9,762 nucleotides of DNA, taken from the NCBI GenBank assembly GCA_011055585.1, contig DRGT01000048.1:1-9762 (forward strand), written 5' to 3'. The first letter of the stretch is position 1; every line of letters begins with the position of its first letter. The translations under genes were made by a program, and so were the position numbers. Below, piece after piece: positions 4,590 through 9,762 of the stretch. This DNA comes from Candidatus Nitrosopumilus sp. Its GTDB lineage: Archaea > Thermoproteota > Nitrososphaeria > Nitrososphaerales > Nitrosopumilaceae. The notes beneath the pieces are model-generated. The model was not told the DNA's origin. It did not search any database and was given only the letters and a program-made list of their open reading frames with translations.

Positions 4590-6035
4590 TTGAGTAAAGA
4601 TGAAATTGGAATTACAGCATCAAAAAAAGATGATTTTAGTGAATGGTATACTCAAGTTGTACTAAAAGCAGAATTAGCAGATTATGCACCTGTAAAAGGA
4701 TTAATTGTTTTAAGACCTGATGGATACTCAATTTGGGAATCTATCAAAAAATCATTAAATGAAAAATTTTCAAAACTTGGAGTAAGGGATGGATTTCTTC
4801 CTGTTTTAATTCCAGAATCATTATTAGCTAAAGAAAAAAAACATTTTGCAGGACTGAATCCTGAAGTCTTTTGGGTCACACATTCTGGTGAAAACAAATT
4901 GGGGGACAAGCTTGCTTTGCGTCCTACATCTGAGACTTTGGCATATTCGTTGTACTCAAAATGGATTAAAAGTTGGAGAGATTTACCTCTCAAAATTAAT
5001 TTTTGGAATACAGCATTACGTGCAGAGATAAAAGGAACAAAACCTTTCATTAGAACATCGGAATTTTTGTGGCAAGAAGGTCATACTGTACATACCACAC
5101 AAGAAGAAGCTGAAAAAGAAGTTTTGAAAATTTTAGATATTTACAAGTCAATTATCGAAGAAGAATTAGCAATTCCAGTAATTTCAGGTAAAAAAAGTGA
5201 GAGAGAAAAATTTGTAGGCGCTGTTTACACAACTACAATGGAATCAGTGATGCCTGATGGAAAGGCATTACAAATGGGAACATCTCATTTTCTAGGACAG
5301 AATTTTTCAAAACCATTTGAAGTTAAGTTTGCAGATAAAGACAATGTAGAAAATTTTGCGTGGCAAACATCATGGGGAATTTCATGGAGACTAATTGGCG
5401 CAATGATAATGACGCATGGAGATGATAAAGGATTAGTTTTACCACCAAAGGTAGCTCCAATTCAAGCGGTTATAATTCCAATTTATTATTCAGATGAAGA
5501 CGGGCAAAAAGTTTTGAAAAAAGCAAATGAACTTCAAAATAATATCATTAGTAAAAATATTCGAGTTCATATTGATAACAGAGATCAACTAACACCAGGT
5601 TACAAATTCCATGATTGGGAATTAAAAGGAATTCCATTAAGAATAGAAATAGGACCTAAAGATATTGAAAAAAATAAAGTTGTTTTAGTAAAACGCTACA
5701 ACAAAGAAAAAACTGATATATCATTTGATGATGTTGCCGGCAAATTAGATGATGTTTTAATGGATATTCAAAAACAGATGTTAATTTCTGGTAAAAAAGT
5801 GCTTGATGAAATGATTCATAACATTTCAAGCTATGAAGAATTTAAGTCGCAAATAGAAAAAGGTGGATTATTGCAAACTCCTTGGTGTGGCAAACAAGAA
5901 TGCGAAGAGAAAATAAAAGAAGAAACAGGTGCAGACATTCGTGTAATTCCTTTTGGAAGTGAAGATTCAAGTAAAAAATGCGTGTATTGTAACGAGCAGA
6001 GTATTTCAGTACCAATTTTTGCCCGCGGATACTAA
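4590..6035 (+). CDS. proS: Prolyl-tRNA synthetase, archaeal/eukaryotic type
   Basis: This class II aminoacyl-tRNA synthetase charges tRNA-Pro with proline in the cytosol. The 481-residue length matches the archaeal/eukaryotic-type enzyme, which lacks the bacterial editing insertion. Seen in order: the N-terminal EWYTQVV block (18-24); RPTSE (111-115) with LRAEIKGTKPFIRTSEFLWQ (143-162), including class II motif 2; TSHFLGQNF (231-239); TSWGISWRLIGA (260-271), around motif 3; the anticodon-binding domain from about 290, with DNRDQLTPGYKFHDWELKGI (329-348); and a C-terminal zinc-binding domain with Cys433, Cys438, Cys464 and Cys467. The chain ends in the typical ARGY with a terminal Tyr. The start is TTG: an in-frame TGA lies 24 bp upstream with no ATG in between. 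The small four-Cys gene lies just before it. Confidence 0.96.
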   Translation: MSKDEIGITASKKDDFSEWYTQVVLKAELADYAPVKGLIVLRPDGYSIWESIKKSLNEKFSKLGVRDGFLPVLIPESLLAKEKKHFAGLNPEVFWVTHSGENKLGDKLALRPTSETLAYSLYSKWIKSWRDLPLKINFWNTALRAEIKGTKPFIRTSEFLWQEGHTVHTTQEEAEKEVLKILDIYKSIIEEELAIPVISGKKSEREKFVGAVYTTTMESVMPDGKALQMGTSHFLGQNFSKPFEVKFADKDNVENFAWQTSWGISWRLIGAMIMTHGDDKGLVLPPKVAPIQAVIIPIYYSDEDGQKVLKKANELQNNIISKNIRVHIDNRDQLTPGYKFHDWELKGIPLRIEIGPKDIEKNKVVLVKRYNKEKTDISFDDVAGKLDDVLMDIQKQMLISGKKVLDEMIHNISSYEEFKSQIEKGGLLQTPWCGKQECEEKIKEETGADIRVIPFGSEDSSKKCVYCNEQSISVPIFARGY

Positions 6036-6078
6036 ATTTGAGATAAACGTAATAAGTATTGGATTCTGTCTTTAGCCT

Positions 6079-7389
6079 ATGACTACCCTTCCAGAACAGC
6101 AATCAAAAAAATCTCTTTTACAACAATTTAACGAAACGCGTTCGAGAACTCTAGAATTAGTTAAGACGTTAGAAAAAGATGATTTTGTTGTTCAAACTGC
6201 CTTTTACATGAGCCCTCCAAAATGGCATCTTGGACACGTAAGTTGGATGTACGAGGTAATTCTTAGTAAAATCAACAAAAACTACGAGTTTTATTCAAAA
6301 GAATTTTCAGAATACCTCAATTCGTATTATCAGCAATTTGGCGTACCTCAAAACAAAGGAGAAAGAGGTTTAGTTTCAAGACCTACAGTTGATCAAATCT
6401 TCGAATATTTTCAAATTGTAAATCAAAGAATGAAAAGCTTTCTTCAAGACGCAACATTATCAGCTGAAGCGTCAAAATTAATTGTAATGGGTTTTCATCA
6501 TGAATGTCAACATCAAGAACTTTTAGTTTATGACCTGCAACATTTACTTGCAGATCAGTATAGACCTGTAAGAAAGAATTCTCTACCAACACCTTCAACA
6601 ATTGAACAAAAACCTGTTAAAGTCAAAGGAGGTTTGTATACAATTGGTTACAACGGAAGTGATTATTGTTATGATATTGAATTGCCAGAGCACGAAGTAT
6701 ATCTTAACGATTACAAAATTGATTCGTTCCCCGTTACCAATGAACAATATCTAAAATTCATTGAAGATGGAGGTTATAATGATTACAAATTTTGGTTATC
6801 TGATGGATGGGAAAAAGTAAAAGAAAATAATTGGAATGCACCAATGTATTGGGAAAAAATTGGTGGTCAGTGGATGACACAAGATTTTGTTGGAAAACGA
6901 AAAATCAATCCAAAAGAACTTGTTTGCCATGTTAGTTTTTACGAAGCAGCTGCTTATTGTAAATGGGTAGGAAAAAGACTTCCAACGGAAGTAGAATGGG
7001 AAAAAGCTGCATGTTGGGATGAAGAAAAACAAAGAAAAACTATTTTCCCATGGGGAAACGAAGAGCCGTCTTCTTCTCATGCAAATCTTTTAGAATCATA
7101 TCTCTGGAATTGCTCTGAAATTGGTTCTTATCCTGAGGGAGTAAGTCCATCTGGATGCCATCAAATGATTGGCGATGTTTGGGAATGGACCTCTTCTGAA
7201 TTTGTTGAGTATCCAGGTTTTAAGACAGGGTTTAATGAGTATAATGACAAATGGTTTACAAATCAAAAGGTTCTTCGTGGCGGCTCATTTGGAACCCCAA
7301 AAATGTCTATACGTGGAAGTTATAGGAATTTCTTTAGATTAAATGAAAGATGGTTGTTTTCAGGTTTTAGATGTGCTGAAGACATTTAG
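6079..7389 (+). CDS. egtB: EgtB-like iron-dependent sulfoxide synthase (ergothioneine biosynthesis)
   Basis: EgtB joins hercynine to cysteine or gamma-glutamylcysteine using O2 and non-heme iron. The 436-residue protein has both expected domains. The N-terminal DinB-like part (about 10-165) carries the three-His iron site: His53 in WHLGHVSW, then His141 and His145 in HHECQHQE. The C-terminal formylglycine-generating-enzyme-like domain (about 180-436) has PVTNEQYLKFIEDGGY, LVCHVSFYEAAAYCKWVGKR followed by LPTEVEWEKA, GDVWEWTSSEF, VLRGGSFGTP, RGSYRNFF and SGFRCAED, all close to EgtB signatures. NSYY at 81-84, followed by RGLVSRPT, matches from memory the subtype of Chloracidobacterium EgtB, whose active-site tyrosines are in the N-terminal domain. 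It lies 43 bp after proS, and its TAG overlaps the stop of convergent egtD. OvoA or SenA activity is possible, but the partner favours ergothioneine. Confidence 0.88.
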   Translation: MTTLPEQQSKKSLLQQFNETRSRTLELVKTLEKDDFVVQTAFYMSPPKWHLGHVSWMYEVILSKINKNYEFYSKEFSEYLNSYYQQFGVPQNKGERGLVSRPTVDQIFEYFQIVNQRMKSFLQDATLSAEASKLIVMGFHHECQHQELLVYDLQHLLADQYRPVRKNSLPTPSTIEQKPVKVKGGLYTIGYNGSDYCYDIELPEHEVYLNDYKIDSFPVTNEQYLKFIEDGGYNDYKFWLSDGWEKVKENNWNAPMYWEKIGGQWMTQDFVGKRKINPKELVCHVSFYEAAAYCKWVGKRLPTEVEWEKAACWDEEKQRKTIFPWGNEEPSSSHANLLESYLWNCSEIGSYPEGVSPSGCHQMIGDVWEWTSSEFVEYPGFKTGFNEYNDKWFTNQKVLRGGSFGTPKMSIRGSYRNFFRLNERWLFSGFRCAEDI

Positions 7390-8411
7390 TGTTTAGATGC
7401 TAAAACTATTGCATAGTGATTATTTTCGTCTTGCCAAATTTTGTTTATAATAAATCCAGTATTTTCAAATAATTTGGGAATTTTGGAAACAGAATATTTG
7501 TAAGAATGTTCTGTATGAATTAATTCATTTTCTTCAAATGTTAATAAAAGATTTGCCTTTGTAATTCGTACCGTTTGTTTTTCGAGTGAACGTAGATACA
7601 TCTCTATTCTATTTTTATCATCATTATATTGAGTGACATGAGCAAACTTTTCTAGATCAAAATCTCCATTAAGTTCTTGATTTATACGTTGTAGGACATT
7701 AAGATTAAACTTTGCAGTGATTCCCTGAGAATCATCATAAGCATTTTCTAAAATTTCTTTTTCTTTAACAAGATCTAAGCCGATTAAGAAAAGATCAGAT
7801 TCTTTCATAGTTTTGTTTATTTTTTTAAGAAATTCAAATCCTTCATCTGGGGAAAAGTTTCCAAAACTTGAACCTAAAAATGCAATCAAGTTAGGTTTTT
7901 CATCATATTCTTTTAAGAATTCTAATCCTTTTTCATAAGTATCAATGATTCCAGTTATCTGTAAATTATCATAATCTCTTTGAAGGCTTTTTGAACTATC
8001 TTTCAAGATTTCTGAGATATCAATTGGCATGTATTCTATTTGATCATGAATTTTGTCAAAAACATCCAAAAGCAGTCTTGTTTTTGTTGAAGAACCACTT
8101 CCAAGTTCTACTAATCTGAATTTTTTATCTATGTATTCTAGAAGGTCACGTTTTAGTTCTTTTAGAATCTTGATTTCAGTCCTTGTTAGATAGTATTCGG
8201 GCAAAGTGCAGATTTTCTCAAATAGCATAGAGCCAGTTTTGTCATAGAAGAACTTTGGACTAATGAATTTTTGTGCCTGATTCAAACTGTGTTGAATTTC
8301 CTCAGCAAAGGTCTTCTCAGATTTTGCAGAATCTGGCTTGAAATAGATAACATCTGAATCTATTCTATATTCTGAATATCCTAAATCCTGTTGAATGGTT
8401 TTTGTGCTCAA
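7386..8411 (-). CDS. egtD: EgtD-like L-histidine N-alpha-methyltransferase
   Basis: EgtD uses three S-adenosylmethionine to turn histidine into hercynine, the first step of ergothioneine synthesis. The 341-residue protein is slightly longer than mycobacterial EgtD (321). Its blocks match: SPKFFYDKTGSMLFEKI (51-67), LPEYYLTRTE (70-79), the SAM site VELGSGSSTKTRLLL (101-115), AFLGSSFGNF (177-186), AYDDSQGITAKFNLNVL (224-240) and RIEMYLRS (268-275). With a constant offset of 19, the histidine-binding residues of the mycobacterial enzyme are kept: Asn185, Tyr225, Glu301 and Ser303 (HTEHSYKY), supporting histidine as substrate. The TTG start is well constrained by an in-frame TGA four codons upstream, with a TATA box 27 bp ahead. 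The gene is convergent with egtB, stops overlapping by 4 bp. Confidence 0.92.
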   Translation of the reverse strand: MSTKTIQQDLGYSEYRIDSDVIYFKPDSAKSEKTFAEEIQHSLNQAQKFISPKFFYDKTGSMLFEKICTLPEYYLTRTEIKILKELKRDLLEYIDKKFRLVELGSGSSTKTRLLLDVFDKIHDQIEYMPIDISEILKDSSKSLQRDYDNLQITGIIDTYEKGLEFLKEYDEKPNLIAFLGSSFGNFSPDEGFEFLKKINKTMKESDLFLIGLDLVKEKEILENAYDDSQGITAKFNLNVLQRINQELNGDFDLEKFAHVTQYNDDKNRIEMYLRSLEKQTVRITKANLLLTFEENELIHTEHSYKYSVSKIPKLFENTGFIINKIWQDENNHYAIVLASKH

Positions 8412-8433
8412 GTATTGAAGCGATCACTGTTTT

Positions 8434-8442
8434 GTAAATAAA
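8434..8442 (-). promoter_or_regulatory. TATA box of egtD
   Basis: The - strand reads TTTATTTAC, centred about 27 bp upstream of the TTG start at 8411. This predicts a leaderless transcript beginning at or next to the TTG. Confidence 0.5.
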
Positions 8443-8481
8443 TGCTTTGCCAAATTTTTTGAAAAACAGCTCATATTTCTT

Positions 8482-8488
8482 GATATAG
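8482..8488 (+). promoter_or_regulatory. TATA-like box of the ABC ATPase gene
   Basis: GATATAG is centred about 25 bp upstream of the ATG at 8510, so the ABC ATPase gene appears to have its own, probably leaderless, promoter in the 98-bp region divergent from egtD. Confidence 0.4.
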
Positions 8489-8509
8489 TTCCATAATCAA
8501 CTGAAAATA

Positions 8510-9475
8510 ATGGATGAAATACTAAGAATTGAAAATTTACAAAAACATTTTGTTAAAAAAAGTATTTTCAGATCTCAAGCATCAATTGTCAAAGCAATTG
8601 ATGATATTTCCTTTAGTGTTAGAAAAGGCGAGGTCTTTGTTCTAGCTGGAGAATCAGGTTCTGGAAAATCAACAGTTGCCAAATTAATTTTAAGATCAAT
8701 TCAACCAGATTCTGGAAAAATAATTTTTGAGAATGAAGAGATAAAAGATGATGCAAAAAGCTTAAAGAAAATCAGGATGCAGTGTCAGATGGTACACCAG
8801 GATCCTTACGATTCTATTAATCCTAGAATGAAAGTTTTTGATATAATTTCTGAACCACTTGAAATTCATAAACTTGGAAGTAAGGAAGAAAGAAAAAACA
8901 GAGTTATTGAGGTCTTAAAAGAAGTAAGATTAGAGCCTGCAGAAGAGATTGTAAAAAAATATCCCCACATGCTGTCTGGGGGACAACGACAACGAATTGT
9001 AATTGCTCGTGCTTTGGCATTAAAACCAAAGTTAATCATTGCTGATGAACCTGTATCAATGCTAGATGTATCAATAAGAGCCGAAGTTTTAGAATTGATG
9101 AATGAACTTCAGAAAAAAAATGGCATTACTTTCATTTACATTACACATGATTTAGCTACAGCTAGATATTTTGGACAAAGAATTGCAATTTTGTATTTGG
9201 GAAAAATCGTAGAGATGGGTCCAATTGATGATGTTTTATTTCATCCAAAACATCCATACACGCAAGCTTTGATTGATGCAATTTCAGAGCCAGACCCAGA
9301 AAACCTTCACAGAGAGAAGAAAATTCGAATCAACGAGCCTCTAGATATCGATGTTTATCAGGGGTGCAGATTTCGGGCAAGATGTCCCTATGCCATAGAA
9401 AAGTGCAAAGATGAACCTCCTTTAGAAAAAATAGAAAATGATAGAGAGGTTGCCTGCTTTGTCAAATTGGAATAA
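8510..9475 (+). CDS. Opp/Dpp-type ABC transporter ATP-binding protein
   Basis: This cytoplasmic ATPase would power import of oligopeptides or related solutes (the OppF/DppF side of the family; nickel or other substrates are possible). The 321 residues contain Walker A GESGSGKST (47-55), the Q-loop Gln97 in MVHQDPYDSINPR, the ABC signature LSGGQRQR (155-162), Walker B LIIADE (175-180), a D-loop near SMLD and the switch His213 in ITHDLA. The C-terminal extension typical of oligopeptide transporters follows: HPKHPYTQALI (245-255), then a Cys cluster Cys286, Cys292, Cys299 and Cys316 that may hold an Fe-S cluster in this family. No permease, binding protein or OppD partner lies next to it: the left neighbour is egtD on the other strand, and the right is DoxX remnants. 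Its TAA directly abuts the TGA of the convergent DoxX fragment. Confidence 0.9.
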   Translation: MDEILRIENLQKHFVKKSIFRSQASIVKAIDDISFSVRKGEVFVLAGESGSGKSTVAKLILRSIQPDSGKIIFENEEIKDDAKSLKKIRMQCQMVHQDPYDSINPRMKVFDIISEPLEIHKLGSKEERKNRVIEVLKEVRLEPAEEIVKKYPHMLSGGQRQRIVIARALALKPKLIIADEPVSMLDVSIRAEVLELMNELQKKNGITFIYITHDLATARYFGQRIAILYLGKIVEMGPIDDVLFHPKHPYTQALIDAISEPDPENLHREKKIRINEPLDIDVYQGCRFRARCPYAIEKCKDEPPLEKIENDREVACFVKLE

Positions 9476-9607
9476 TCATTGAAGAGGTCTTGGAATCTTC
9501 TTTGCAACATGAGAGATTGATACTCTACCAGGTCCAATTACTATGATGACCAAGCAAGCTGCAAGAAGTATCAGATCAATTTGATAGCCACCTTCTCCTT
9601 GTTGGAG
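9476..9607 (-). pseudogene. C-terminal fragment of a DoxX-like membrane protein (copy A)
   Basis: The - strand encodes about 43 residues ending at TGA (9476-9478). They comprise GEGGYQIDLILLAACLVIIV, then IGPGRVSISHVAKKI and a short tail. GEGGY-x-IDLILLA, a hydrophobic helix and GPGR are typical of the last transmembrane helix of DoxX-family proteins. The upstream half, at least two more helices and the start codon, is missing: the frame reaches a TAG at 9614-9616 and the DNA there belongs to another DoxX in the opposite direction. No start codon is visible. The end at 9607 is approximate because the junction falls in 9601-9612. In an intact genome this gene would extend rightward, convergent with the ABC ATPase gene. 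Confidence 0.7.
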
Positions 9608-9762
9608 TTTTGACTAGAATATCTGCTTCTTTATTATCTATTATTGCGTTGGGGGCAATTTTCTATGTCAAAAAAGCATCCAATTTAAGAGGAGAGGGCG
9701 GTTATGACATTGATCTTATACTTCTTGCTGGCAGCTTGGCGATTATAGCGATCGGGCCAGGT
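9527..9762. repeat. Imperfect inverted repeat made by two opposed DoxX copies
   Basis: Arms 9527-9598 and 9691-9762 (72 bp each, 92-bp spacer) both encode the GEGGY...IGPG segment of DoxX, on opposite strands. A hand alignment gives 54 of 72 matching bases, with many differences at third codon positions. The copies are therefore diverged homologues and not a simple fold-back duplicate of one sequence. The right arm runs to the end of the window and may continue. Confidence 0.75.
9601..9762 (+). CDS. DoxX-like membrane protein (copy B), N-terminus missing, open at window end
   Basis: Fifty-four codons in one frame encode VGVLTRISASLLSIIALGAI, a short loop with Lys residues, then GEGGYDIDLILLAGSLAIIA and IGPG. 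The pattern of a VG-x-LTR turn, a helix, a loop, GEGGY and a last helix is that of the second half of DoxX-family (DoxX/SURF4-like) integral membrane proteins. Some family members are linked to thiol or sulfur redox chemistry; the role here is unknown. The first half of the protein is absent, because the sequence left of about 9601 is the antisense of copy A. No start codon fits. The gene runs off the right edge, so it could be complete at its 3' end outside the window. Confidence 0.7.

Noticed and set aside
4682..5050. A long open frame antisense to proS; similar antisense frames lie inside egtB and other genes.
   Set aside because: These are mirror frames of well-identified genes with no family signature of their own.
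1..9762. CRISPR array, insertion sequence, rRNA or prophage genes.
   Set aside because: No regularly spaced repeats, terminal inverted repeats with a transposase, rRNA segments or phage-type genes were seen in any part of the window.

Overview
The window looks like part of an ammonia-oxidising archaeon (Nitrososphaerota, formerly Thaumarchaeota; Nitrosopumilus-like). The DNA is strongly AT-rich. TATA-like boxes lie about 25-28 bp upstream of many start codons with almost no leader. Half of the ten main genes start with TTG or GTG. The gene content fits too: coenzyme F420 ligase CofE, an archaeal/eukaryotic-type prolyl-tRNA synthetase with a four-Cys C-terminus, and a secreted protein carrying the repeated 'PDWxRNNAxWWA(D/E)GxI' domain that I associate with this phylum. 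The lineage is inferred from these traits, not from a marker search.

Layout. 83-676 (+) is a five-helix membrane protein whose 3' end overlaps a convergent bitopic protein (640-1131, -). 1132-1627 is a complex intergenic stretch. It holds a possible structured small RNA on the + strand with its own TATA box, a short direct repeat, and a very basic mini-protein gene on the - strand that is split by a one-base frameshift. 1628-2323 (-) is the secreted repeat protein. 2324-2748 has no convincing gene but contains a G8 tract, a 14-bp palindrome and a GC-rich island. A SerB-like HAD phosphatase and cofE (4159-2749, -) form a probable operon. Divergent from it run a small four-Cys protein and proS (+).

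6079-8411 is a tail-to-tail pair, EgtB-like (+) and EgtD-like (-), whose stop codons overlap. Conserved residues suggest that EgtD trimethylates histidine to hercynine and that EgtB adds the sulfur, giving an ergothioneine-type thiol/redox metabolite. This is the most coherent metabolic unit in the window. No EgtA, EgtC or EgtE is present, so another gene must supply the final C-S lyase step. An Opp/Dpp-type ABC ATPase (8510-9475, +) follows without its permeases.

The right end (9476-9762) is anomalous. The C-terminal part of one DoxX-like membrane protein on the - strand is joined head-to-head, around 9601-9612, to the middle of a second, diverged DoxX on the + strand. Both lack their N-terminal halves, which points to a rearrangement or a chimeric assembly/amplification junction. 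No rRNA, tRNA, CRISPR or insertion sequence was found.
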